From Hymenobacter perfusus (GTDB taxonomy: Bacteria; Bacteroidota; Bacteroidia; Cytophagales; Hymenobacteraceae): 64,000 nt of DNA. The stretch is taken from contig NZ_RWIU01000003.1 of NCBI RefSeq assembly GCF_003944765.1, positions 522,474 to 586,473 on the forward strand, given 5' to 3'. The position numbers were made by a program, and so were the translations under genes. The notes under the pieces were generated by a model. The model saw nothing but the letters and a program-made list of their open reading frames with translations, was not told where the DNA came from and ran no database searches. Below, one piece after another: positions 7,480 to 14,984 of this stretch (position 1 is its first letter; each line of letters begins with the position of its first letter).

Positions 7480-9174
7480 TCAGGTGGCCTCGCCGGCGGT
7501 GCTGGCTATCAGGCGGGTGCTGCCGGGTACCATGGGTACGGGCTCAGCGGTGGGGCGGTAGTGCTGGGCCAGCAGGTGCGACACCTTCGGCCGTTCCGGG
7601 CCTTCGTGCAGGGGCCAGATCTGGTTTTTTAGCTCCGCCTCGTCGCGGCTTACGCCCCGCTCGTGCTGCTGGGCATGCTCCTCCCACGATTCCGTCATGA
7701 AGTACTCCACCATCCGTTCGGGGTCGGCCATATCGGCGTAGAGGCCCCAGCCGATGGCTCCTTCGCGGCGGCGGATGCGGGCCAGCTGCTCCATGAGGTA
7801 GGTGAAGGCGGGCCGGTTTTCGGGTCGCACGCGGTAGGTGGTCGTGATGATGACCGGGCCTTCGGTGGGCACCGGCTGCTCGGCCAGCACCGGCTCGGGG
7901 CGGGGGCGGGCGGGGGTGTGGTCGAGGGCCTCGGGCGGGTTGCGCAGGGAGAATTTGAGCACCAGCAGGGTGGTAAAGCCCAGCCAGCCGGCCGCCCCGG
8001 TGAGGGCTACCGTCACGCCCAGCCGCTCGGCTACCGTGCCCCACACCACCGAGCCCAGGGCCATACCTCCCTGAATGGTGAGCAAATACAGGCTGATGGT
8101 GCGGGCCTGCACCCAGCGCGGTACCACCGTCTGCACCCCCACGCTGAACGAGTTAAGCACCAGCATCCAGGCCATGCCCACCAGCGTGAGTAGCCCGTAC
8201 AGCAGCCAGTGGTTATCGGCGTAGCCCAGGCCCAGCAGCCCGGTGGCGAAGGCTACCGTGGCCAGCGTCACGCGCCAGTCGATGGTGAGGCGGCGGTTGA
8301 GGCGGGGCAGGGTGACGGCCGCTAATACGGCCCCCAGTCCCATGCACGACAGCAGCATGGAGTAGAACGACGTGGGCAGCTGCAGCCGCTGCGACACCAC
8401 GGCCGGCATTAAAGCAAATAGCGCGCTAGCCCCGAACGTGAAGCTCACCCCGCGCACCAAAATGTGCTGCACGGCCGGCGCAAACCGGGCGTAGCGCACC
8501 CCGCCCCGGATAGCGGCCACCACCCGCTCGGCCGCCAGCGTGGAGGTAGCCTGCGGGGCCCGCTTCCAGCTGTACACCATGTAGATAGTGGCCAGAAACG
8601 ACAACCCGTTCAGCAGAAACGCCGCGCCCGCCGAGAAGTACCCAATCACCAACCCGCCCAGCGCCGGCCCGAAGGCCCGGGCCAGGTTGAAGCTTACGCT
8701 GTTGAGGGCAATGGCCTGGGGCAACTCCTGGCGTGGCACCAGCTCGGGCGTTACGGTTTGCCACACGGGATTATTGAGCGCGCCGCCCAGCCCCAGCAGA
8801 AACGTGAGCGTGAGCAGCAGCCAGGGGTTATTGAGTCCCAGCAGCGTCACGGCGGCCAGCAGCAGTGCCACGGCGGCCATCCACGTCTGGGTGGCCAGTA
8901 GCATCCGGCGGCGGTCCACCAAGTCGGCCAGGGCGCCGGCGGGCAGGCTCAGCAGAAACACTGGCAGCGCCGAAGCCGTCTGGAGCAATGCCACCAGCAC
9001 CGGCGAGGCCGTCAGCTCCGTCATGAGCCCCACGGCCCCTACGTTCTGCATCCAGGTGCCGATATTCGACACGAAAGAGGCAATCCACAGCATCCGGAAA
9101 AACGGAATCTTCAGCGGGGTGAAGGGCGACGTGGACGTGGCGGGCGGCGCGGGGGCAGTAATCGGAGCAGACAT
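7480..9174 (-). CDS. MFS transporter fused to antibiotic-biosynthesis-monooxygenase-like domain
   Basis: 564 residues. Residues about 20-410 hold twelve predicted helices of the EntS-like MFS_3 group, with the loop motif GALADLVDRRR around 80-90. After a Pro-rich linker (about 420-440), residues from PVIITTTYRVRPENRPAF to about 540 look like an ABM/DUF-type ferredoxin-like alpha/beta domain (FTYLMEQL...GAIGWGLYADMADPERMVEYFMTESWEEH). Such fusions exist in databases, but the soluble domain has no settled function; it may sense or modify the cargo or simply regulate. The N-terminal 20 residues are low-complexity Ala/Pro/Thr. Expressed alone; a family B repeat lies between it and the next gene upstream. 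Confidence 0.85.
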   Translation of the reverse strand: MSAPITAPAPPATSTSPFTPLKIPFFRMLWIASFVSNIGTWMQNVGAVGLMTELTASPVLVALLQTASALPVFLLSLPAGALADLVDRRRMLLATQTWMAAVALLLAAVTLLGLNNPWLLLTLTFLLGLGGALNNPVWQTVTPELVPRQELPQAIALNSVSFNLARAFGPALGGLVIGYFSAGAAFLLNGLSFLATIYMVYSWKRAPQATSTLAAERVVAAIRGGVRYARFAPAVQHILVRGVSFTFGASALFALMPAVVSQRLQLPTSFYSMLLSCMGLGAVLAAVTLPRLNRRLTIDWRVTLATVAFATGLLGLGYADNHWLLYGLLTLVGMAWMLVLNSFSVGVQTVVPRWVQARTISLYLLTIQGGMALGSVVWGTVAERLGVTVALTGAAGWLGFTTLLVLKFSLRNPPEALDHTPARPRPEPVLAEQPVPTEGPVIITTTYRVRPENRPAFTYLMEQLARIRRREGAIGWGLYADMADPERMVEYFMTESWEEHAQQHERGVSRDEAELKNQIWPLHEGPERPKVSHLLAQHYRPTAEPVPMVPGSTRLIASTAGEAT

Positions 9175-9228
9175 GTTGCTCCCTTACGTGAAGGTAGGGT
9201 AGGAGGGTATGGGGGTAGGAGGGCAGGT

Positions 9229-9386
9229 GTCATTGCGAGCAGCGCGAAGCAATCCGTCCTCATTAAGCACCAAGCCCTGAAAACTGAAAAGCCCCTGACG
9301 TCGGCTCGGATGTCAGAGGCTTTTGCGTAGGTTGATATTTCGCGCATTGTGAAGGACGGATTGCTTCGGCTGCGCCTCGCAATGAC
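9229..9386. repeat. Composite palindromic repeat, family B copy 1
   Basis: Outer arms GTCATTGCGAGC...GAAGCAATCCGTCCT (9229-9260) and the reverse complement (9353-9386) enclose a second, terminator-like hairpin (9287-9324, AAAAGCCCCTGAC paired with GTCAGAGGCTTTT). The same outer-plus-inner design recurs at 14648-14958 and, decayed, near 56150-56463. No gene is present between 9175 and 9422. Confidence 0.85.
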
Positions 9387-9422
9387 ACCTACCCTCCCAC
9401 CATCTTACCCTCACACCCTAAC

Positions 9423-11582
9423 TCACAACCGAATCCCGATACCCGGGCCGAACAGGAAGAACAACGACTTCTTATTCATCAGGTAGCCGCCGCCCAGGTA
9501 GAGCGGGAAGGTGAGCTTGGCATCGGAGCGGGTGGGGTACACCGAGCCCAGCACCACAATACCCAGGTCGCGGTTCACGTTGGAATCCTGGCTGAGGTTA
9601 AACGCGTTCAGGGCAACGAAGCCCGCGCCCACCTTATAGGGGCGTAGCTTGTTGATTTTGGTGGGGTGGTAAAAGCTGAACTGCGCCAGTGTAGCCAGCG
9701 AGATACCCCCGAACGAGGTAAAGCTCGACTCGCCTTTGTACTTGGTAAGCAAGCCCCCCGGAAAGCTGATGTCGATATCGAACTTCACCCGGCGCTGCAA
9801 TACCAGCTCCAGCTTCTGGGTGAAGCCGGGCTCCTGGTACTGGCTCTGGTTGTGGCGGATGGTGATGATGATGGTGCTCCAGTCGTCGAGGTCGTAGGTT
9901 TTGCGGGAGTTGAGCAGGTTGTTAAGGCTCAGGTTGCCCACCTGGCACTGCTTATCCTGGTAGAAAGCGGCCCGCACCGAGTTGCCATCGGGGCAGACCA
10001 CCACGTTGTCGATGGTGCGCATCTCAATCAGCTCGCCCTTGGCGTTCTGCGTCCGGATATCGAAGCTGAGGTACTGCTTGCCGTAGAGCTGCTGGTCGGT
10101 ATCAATGGCCCCGGAGTTGAAGCTGAACACCACGTCGCGGATGGTGCGGTCGTACAGTACCGGGCCGTTGAGGCGGGTCACGGGCCGGGGAGCTTCGCCG
10201 AAGGTCACGCCCACGAAATCGAGCGGGTGAGGCCGCTGAAACTCCCGCACCGTGAGGCCCGCGCCGGTGGGCTGGCCCGCGTTGAAGATGGTAATGCGCT
10301 TCTTGTCGATGGTCAGGGGTACCTTAATGCGGTACACCACGGCCGCGTCGGAGCGGATGCTGGAGTCGGAGGGAATCACCTGCACATCCTCGAAGTGAAA
10401 CCGGGCCCGCGTCAGCGACTCACCCTCCAGGCGCACGTCCACGGTTTCGCCGGGGTTCACGGTGGCGCTGTTGGTCCAGTCGCCGCCCCGGTGCCGCACG
10501 CTCACGGTGCTGATGGTGGTTTTGGGGGAGATGTTGAAGTTGGTGATGTACTTGGCCAGGTCATTTTCCTTGATGTAGAGGTAGCTTTCGGTCTGGCGGT
10601 GGGTGTTATACACGCGCAACCAGCACAGCACCCGGTCGTTGGTGAGGTACTGGCGGGTAAACAGCTCGGCAATGAGCGAGCCGCCGGCTTCCTCTTGGTC
10701 CTCGATGCGGTAAGTACGCTTCAGGTCGAAGGTGCGGCCGTTGTCGAGAATCAGCTCCACGCCCTTGCGGCGCGAGTTTTCATCCAGGGTGATTTCCTTT
10801 TTATCGACGCTCAGAAACCGTAGCCGGGAGGCTTTCACGGTGAATTCCTGACGGATGGGCGGCAGCGCGTAGGTCACGCGGCGGTTGTTGTCGGTGAGGA
10901 AGGGCCGCTCGGTCTGGGGCCGGATGGTGAGCTGGCGGGTGCCCAGCGCGTTGGGCAGCACGTGCAGGCGCAGCACTCCTTTCTCCTGCTCCAGGCGGTA
11001 GTCAATGTCCTGACCGCGCGTCCACTCAGGACTTACCCGGATGTTTTTGGCGTTGTTGCTGCTGAGCTCGAACACCTTTTCCTCGCCCACGAACAGCTCG
11101 GTATCCGAAGGCCGGAACTCCAGCGTAGTGCGCGTGACGGGCAGCAGCTTTACGGTCTGGGTCTGGGGCGCAAACCCCACCGAATCCGACGGCTGCCGGA
11201 AGGTGATGCTCAGAAATTTGTTGCTGCTCAGGTCCTTGAACCGCATTTTGGCCCGGTAGTACTGGCCGCCATCCATGGCCGTCAGGGAATCGAGCAGGGT
11301 AAAATCGGCGGAGCGTTGCAGGCGCAGGCCCTGACGGCCGGGCGCTTCGGGGTATACCAGCAGCTCGGCCACCTCATCATCCTGGCGGTAGTAGAAATAG
11401 AGTTGGGCCTCGCCCTGCACCAGGGCCGTGTTACGGCTCAGGCTGTAGCGGGTGGTATCGGTGCGCAAACTCAGGTCGCGCAGGAGCGGGGCGCGCTGGG
11501 CGCGGGTAGTCAGGGCACAGAACAGCAGCAGGCAGGTGACGAAAACGCCCGCCTGTCGGCGAATCCCGGAAAGATGTAACAC
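9423..11582 (-). CDS. Large secreted envelope protein with possible C-terminal beta-barrel, function unknown
   Basis: I read this from GTG 11582 (719 residues). The longer frame begins at a TTG that lies inside a TAnnTTTG promoter box, so it cannot be translated from that promoter. A signal peptide follows the GTG (AGVFVTCLLLFCALTTRAQ). The body is beta-rich with repeated short Ig-like stretches (around VGEEKVFELSSNNAKNIRVSPEW and NPGETVDVRLEGESL). The last 120 residues (KFDIDISFPGGLL... FGPGIGIRL) have alternating hydrophobics and end in a hydrophobic residue, like an outer-membrane barrel. I do not recognise the family. It stands alone; the tRNA-Glu gene upstream has its own terminator. Confidence 0.75.
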   Translation of the reverse strand: MLHLSGIRRQAGVFVTCLLLFCALTTRAQRAPLLRDLSLRTDTTRYSLSRNTALVQGEAQLYFYYRQDDEVAELLVYPEAPGRQGLRLQRSADFTLLDSLTAMDGGQYYRAKMRFKDLSSNKFLSITFRQPSDSVGFAPQTQTVKLLPVTRTTLEFRPSDTELFVGEEKVFELSSNNAKNIRVSPEWTRGQDIDYRLEQEKGVLRLHVLPNALGTRQLTIRPQTERPFLTDNNRRVTYALPPIRQEFTVKASRLRFLSVDKKEITLDENSRRKGVELILDNGRTFDLKRTYRIEDQEEAGGSLIAELFTRQYLTNDRVLCWLRVYNTHRQTESYLYIKENDLAKYITNFNISPKTTISTVSVRHRGGDWTNSATVNPGETVDVRLEGESLTRARFHFEDVQVIPSDSSIRSDAAVVYRIKVPLTIDKKRITIFNAGQPTGAGLTVREFQRPHPLDFVGVTFGEAPRPVTRLNGPVLYDRTIRDVVFSFNSGAIDTDQQLYGKQYLSFDIRTQNAKGELIEMRTIDNVVVCPDGNSVRAAFYQDKQCQVGNLSLNNLLNSRKTYDLDDWSTIIITIRHNQSQYQEPGFTQKLELVLQRRVKFDIDISFPGGLLTKYKGESSFTSFGGISLATLAQFSFYHPTKINKLRPYKVGAGFVALNAFNLSQDSNVNRDLGIVVLGSVYPTRSDAKLTFPLYLGGGYLMNKKSLFFLFGPGIGIRL

Positions 11583-11624
11583 GGCAAACAAAGAAAAACG
11601 GCCCCCGACCCACCGGAGGCCCCA

Positions 11625-11632
11625 CAAAGGTA
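11625..11632 (-). promoter_or_regulatory. Probable -7 box for the gene at 9423-11582
   Basis: TACCTTTG on the minus strand, an exact match to TAnnTTTG, placed to give a leader of about 35 bases before the GTG start. The -33 element is weak. Confidence 0.55.
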
Positions 11633-11712
11633 GGCGGCCCCACCGGGCAGTTGCACGGCCGGCCGGGGTTTTTGTAATAAATCTTAGGCAATAGGAGGCT
11701 GCCGGAAAAGCA

Positions 11713-11748
11713 AAAAAGGCCTTCTGCTGAGTAGCAGAAGGCCTTTTG
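11713..11748 (-). terminator. Terminator of tRNA-Glu copy 1
   Basis: AAAAGGCCTTCTGCT and AGCAGAAGGCCTTTT arms with a T run, starting right after the tRNA 3' end. The same hairpin follows tRNA-Glu copy 2. Confidence 0.9.
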
Positions 11749-11750
11749 AG

Positions 11751-11822
11751 TAGTCCGTAGGGGAATCGAACCCCTGTTGGTAGAATGAAAATCTACTGTC
11801 CTAACCCCTAGACGAACGGACC
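11751..11822 (-). tRNA. tRNA-Glu (anticodon TTC), copy 1
   Basis: A 72-base cloverleaf on the minus strand. The anticodon stem GTAGA/TCTAC holds loop TTTTCAT with anticodon TTC at 34-36; the T arm has GGGGTTCGATTCCCC. CCA is not encoded. The first acceptor pair is G-T and the discriminator is A. Sequence is identical to copy 2 at 21463-21534. Confidence 0.96.
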
Positions 11823-11860
11823 GGATAACCAATGGCGGAGCGTTTTCCGTTTTGGTGATG

Positions 11861-11891
11861 CAAAAGTAGAACGTTTCCGGCTCAATGCAAA
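11861..11891 (-). promoter_or_regulatory. Promoter of tRNA-Glu copy 1
   Basis: TTTG, 19 bases, TACTTTTG on the minus strand: an exact fit to the Bacteroidota sigma-ABfr consensus. It would start transcription about 30 bases before the tRNA. Confidence 0.85.
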
Positions 11892-11937
11892 CACAGAGGT
11901 TCAAAATATTTGATAACGCGGGCTAAATACCGCAGAA

Positions 11938-12729
11938 TCAAGCCGATTGTTTTTGCTTTGTCCGGTTTCGGTCCCACCACACGTAGGCCCCGAACAGCAC
12001 CACGCTGATGCCCGTCACCCAGAGCAGGCCGGTTTTTAGCCGCTCACTGTCTTCTCCCAGGTAAGCCAGTAAAGCAATAAGGGGCACCACGCCGGCCACC
12101 GTAGCGGCCATGAACTTCCAGTAGCCCATGCGCGCCAGGCCCGCCACAAAGCTGATGGCGTCGTCGGAAAGGGCGGGGGAGAGGCGGGCGATGATGATGG
12201 CCCAGACGCCGTAGCGGTCCACCACGTCCAGCACCTTTTGCTCGGTTTTGCGGCCCAGCAGCTTTTGAATGAACGACTCGCCCAAGGCCCGGCCCAGCGC
12301 GTACCCCACCGAGGAAGCCGCCACCACGCCCGCCAAAGCCAGCAACGAGCCCCACCACGGCCCGTAGGCCAGAATGGCCACCAGAATCAGCAGCACCACG
12401 TTCACCACGAACAGGAACATCTGCACCACCATGGCCAGCACCAGCACCACAGGCCCCCAGTAGCCGAACTGCCGCATCCAGGCGGCAATGCGCGGCTGTT
12501 CCCCCGATTTGAGCACCGCCCAGGCTTCCCGAGCAGTTTCCTGGAAAGCCGGCCAGCCAAACCAGCAGCCCGCCAGCGTGGCCAGCAACAACAAGGTGAT
12601 GTAGAGCGGCAAACGGCTGCTGCGTTTTTGGGCGGATGGGGCGGCGACGGCGGTAGCGGGCAAAATCAGGAAAGTAAGAAGACAAATACAGGATAAAACT
12701 AGCCCGGAACGGCGGCAATTCCCGGGCAT
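11938..12729 (-). CDS. TVP38/TMEM64 (DedA-like, VTT domain) membrane protein
   Basis: 263 residues from ATG 12729; an upstream ATG at 12795 would add 22 unlikely residues. N-terminal hydrophobic segment (LVLSCICLLTFLILPATAVA) may be a signal peptide or first helix. The VTT/SNARE-associated domain spans about 95-215 with the family's re-entrant motifs: FGYWGPVVLVLAMVVQ, GPWWGSLLALAGVVAASSVGYALGR (Gly-rich), and IIIARLSPALSDDAISFVAGLARM (the conserved R-x-S/P region). Members are inner-membrane proteins linked to lipid scrambling or transport. It lies back to back with the GH15 gene. Confidence 0.88.
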   Translation of the reverse strand: MPGNCRRSGLVLSCICLLTFLILPATAVAAPSAQKRSSRLPLYITLLLLATLAGCWFGWPAFQETAREAWAVLKSGEQPRIAAWMRQFGYWGPVVLVLAMVVQMFLFVVNVVLLILVAILAYGPWWGSLLALAGVVAASSVGYALGRALGESFIQKLLGRKTEQKVLDVVDRYGVWAIIIARLSPALSDDAISFVAGLARMGYWKFMAATVAGVVPLIALLAYLGEDSERLKTGLLWVTGISVVLFGAYVWWDRNRTKQKQSA

Positions 12730-12839
12730 ACGCACCCGGCGAATCCGTGGCTGACACAACCTCAACGGCGCGGGCGGGGTACTATCACCTACCATACGGC
12801 GCCCGCAGCCCCAAGGCTGCCGGGCAAATTCTTTGCTTC

Positions 12840-14627
12840 ATGACAAAACATACCTATGATTTCGGCCTGATCGGCAACTGCGCTTTCCTGGGCCTGATTG
12901 GTACCGATACGGCCGTGCGCTGGCTCTGCTGGCCCCGCTTTGACAGCAGCTTCGTGTTTGGCTCTTTGCTGGACGAGGACAAGGGCGGCGAATACAGCAT
13001 CCGGCCCGCCGATCCGGCGCAGGAGTTCACCTCCCACCAGACCTACCTGGCCAACACCAACGTGCTGCAAACCGATATTGCCACGGCCGACGGCAGTTAC
13101 CGCGTCACGGATTTTGCGCCCCGCTTTCCGCAGTACGACCGGTACTACAAGCCGCTGATGTTTATCCGGAAGGTGGAGCCGCTGCAAGACACACCCCGCA
13201 TCCGGGTGACGTGCCGGCCGGTAGGGCAGTACGGGGAGCTGGCCCTCACGCGCCGCCGCAGCTCCAACCACATTGCGTTTCTGGGCCTGGAGGAGGAAAT
13301 ACGCCTCACTACCAACATCCCGCTCACTTACGTGCTGGAGGAGGAAGATTTCGTGCTCAACGAGCCCAAATACCTGGTGATGACCTACGGTGCCCCGCTG
13401 GAAGCCCCGCTGGAAAGCACCGCCGAGCGGTTTCTGCGCGCTACCATTGACTACTGGCGCACCTGGGTGAAAAGCACCAGCATCGGCAGCTTCCAGCAGA
13501 GCCAGGTGCTGCGCTCGGCTTTGGTTTTGAAGCTGCACCAGTACGAGGATACCGGGGCCATCATTGCGGCTACCACCACCAGCCTGCCCGAGGCCCCCGG
13601 CAGCACCCGCAACTGGGACTACCGCTACTGCTGGATGCGCGACACTTTTTACATTCTCACGGCCTTCAACAACATCGGGCATTTTGAGGAGATGGAGCGG
13701 TATTTTCACTACATCGTGAACATCTCCACCAAGGTGCAGGACCGGTACCAGCCGCTGTACGGCATCAGCGGGCAGTCGAAGCTGGTGGAGCAGGAGCTGC
13801 CGCTGGCCGGCTACCAAGGCAATCAGCCGGTGCGCATCGGCAACGACGCCTACACCCACATTCAGAACGACGTGTACGGGCAAGTACTGGTGGCGCTGCT
13901 GCCGCTCTACGTGGATTGCCGCTTCCTCGACCCCGAGCGGCTGGCCCCGGAAAAGCTGGTGTACGACACACTGGCCCTTATTGAGCAGACTATGGATCAG
14001 CCTGACGCCGGTCTGTGGGAGTTCCGCAACCTGGCCCAGAAGCACTGCTACACTTACCTGTTTCACTGGGCCGGCAGCCACGCCGCCCGCAAGGTGGCCC
14101 GCGCCGTGGGCAACACCGAAATGGAAGCCCGCGCCGAGCGGCTGATGCGCGCCGCCGCCGACCACATTGAGCAGTGCTACAACCCCGAGCTGGAAGCCTA
14201 CACCAACGCCATCGGCTCGCCCCACCTCGATGCCAGTGGCATGCAGCTGATCCTGATGGGCTACCTCGATCCGGCCTCGGAGCGCGCCCGCAAACACCTG
14301 GCGGCCCTGGAAAACGCCCTGATGACCCCCGAAGGCCTTTTCTACCGCTACCGCCACGCCGACGACTTCGGCACGCCCGAAACCACCTTCCTGATTTGCT
14401 CCTTCTGGTACGTAGAGGCCCTGGCCAGCGTGGGCCGGGTGGAGGAAGCCATCCGGGAGTTCGAGAAGCTGACCACCTACACCAACCACCTGGGCCTGCT
14501 CTCGGAAGACGTGGACGCCAAAACCGGCTCGCAATGGGGCAACTTCCCGCAGGCCTACAGCCACGTCGGCCTCGTCAACGCCGCCTACCGCATCGCCCAG
14601 AAACAGGCCAAACCTAATTTCGTGTAG
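12840..14627 (+). CDS. Glycoside hydrolase family 15 enzyme (glucoamylase/trehalase type)
   Basis: 596 residues from ATG 12840. N-terminal region IGNCAFLGLIGTDTAVRWLCWPRFDS (10-36) is the hallmark of bacterial GH15 proteins annotated as glucoamylase or trehalase. It forms a beta-sandwich that precedes the (alpha/alpha)6 barrel. The barrel motif TRNWDYRYCWMRD is at 256-268. No signal peptide, so cytoplasmic. Its convergent neighbour is the OtsA-OtsB fusion. GH15 next to a trehalose synthesis gene suggests trehalose turnover, but glucan hydrolysis is equally compatible. Catalytic Glu residues were not pinned down. Confidence 0.9.
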   Translation: MTKHTYDFGLIGNCAFLGLIGTDTAVRWLCWPRFDSSFVFGSLLDEDKGGEYSIRPADPAQEFTSHQTYLANTNVLQTDIATADGSYRVTDFAPRFPQYDRYYKPLMFIRKVEPLQDTPRIRVTCRPVGQYGELALTRRRSSNHIAFLGLEEEIRLTTNIPLTYVLEEEDFVLNEPKYLVMTYGAPLEAPLESTAERFLRATIDYWRTWVKSTSIGSFQQSQVLRSALVLKLHQYEDTGAIIAATTTSLPEAPGSTRNWDYRYCWMRDTFYILTAFNNIGHFEEMERYFHYIVNISTKVQDRYQPLYGISGQSKLVEQELPLAGYQGNQPVRIGNDAYTHIQNDVYGQVLVALLPLYVDCRFLDPERLAPEKLVYDTLALIEQTMDQPDAGLWEFRNLAQKHCYTYLFHWAGSHAARKVARAVGNTEMEARAERLMRAAADHIEQCYNPELEAYTNAIGSPHLDASGMQLILMGYLDPASERARKHLAALENALMTPEGLFYRYRHADDFGTPETTFLICSFWYVEALASVGRVEEAIREFEKLTTYTNHLGLLSEDVDAKTGSQWGNFPQAYSHVGLVNAAYRIAQKQAKPNFV

Positions 14628-14730
14628 GGTATGAAAGGGTAGAAGTTGTCATTGCGAGCAGAGCGAAGCAATCCTTCCTTTCCGATGCTCCAAGCCTGGT
14701 TACAACACACTCTTTCCACCTGTGAATAAG

Positions 14731-14822
14731 CAGTAGCGCGAACTTTGTAGTCCGTGCCTCCGCGCCGACAGAACGTATTCCCCTACGGCGCGGGGACGCA
14801 AACTGTAAAGTTCGCGCTACTG
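14731..14822. repeat. Palindromic repeat, family C, full copy nested in family B
   Basis: Arms CAGTAGCGCGAACTTTGTAG and its near complement ending TTCGCGCTACTG, with an inner GC-rich pair (CCGCGCCG / CGGCGCGG). Closest relative is at 59246-59330. Confidence 0.85.
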
Positions 14823-14843
14823 TCGCGCAGATATTCCCACATA

Positions 14844-14880
14844 AAAGCCCCTGACGTCCATGCTGGCGTCAGGGGCTTTT
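14844..14880. terminator. Bidirectional terminator hairpin inside the family B element
   Basis: AAAAGCCCCTGACG and CGTCAGGGGCTTTT arms around a short loop, with T runs on both strands. Placed midway between the converging GH15 and OtsA-OtsB genes. Confidence 0.8.
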
Positions 14881-14984
14881 GAATAAAACAGAACTGGGAG
14901 CAAGGAAAAGGACGGATTGCTTCGACACTGGTTTGATGCGCCACATGCTCGCAATGACAGGTGCCTCCTCGCAATGACGGGCGG

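Larger units (their letters stand above)
14648..14958. repeat. Composite palindromic repeat, family B copy 2
   Basis: Left arm 14648-14680 (GTCATTGCGAGC...GCAATCCTTCCTT). Right arm 14908-14958 (AAGGACGGATTGCTTCG...CGCAATGAC), interrupted by a segment containing TTTGATGCGCCACATG that is also found in the family D copy at about 29620. A family C element and an inner terminator hairpin lie inside. Confidence 0.85.
14628..14984. other. Gene-free spacer made almost wholly of nested palindromes
   Basis: The 357 bases between the convergent GH15 and OtsA-OtsB genes contain no gene. They are filled by a family B repeat (14648-14958) that encloses a family C repeat (14731-14822) and a strong hairpin (14844-14880, AAAAGCCCCTGACG arms) that can terminate transcription from both sides. 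Confidence 0.8.

Noticed and set aside
12789..14564. 591-codon minus-strand open frame across the GH15 gene
   Set aside because: Antisense shadow of the GH15 gene, with no recognisable domain.
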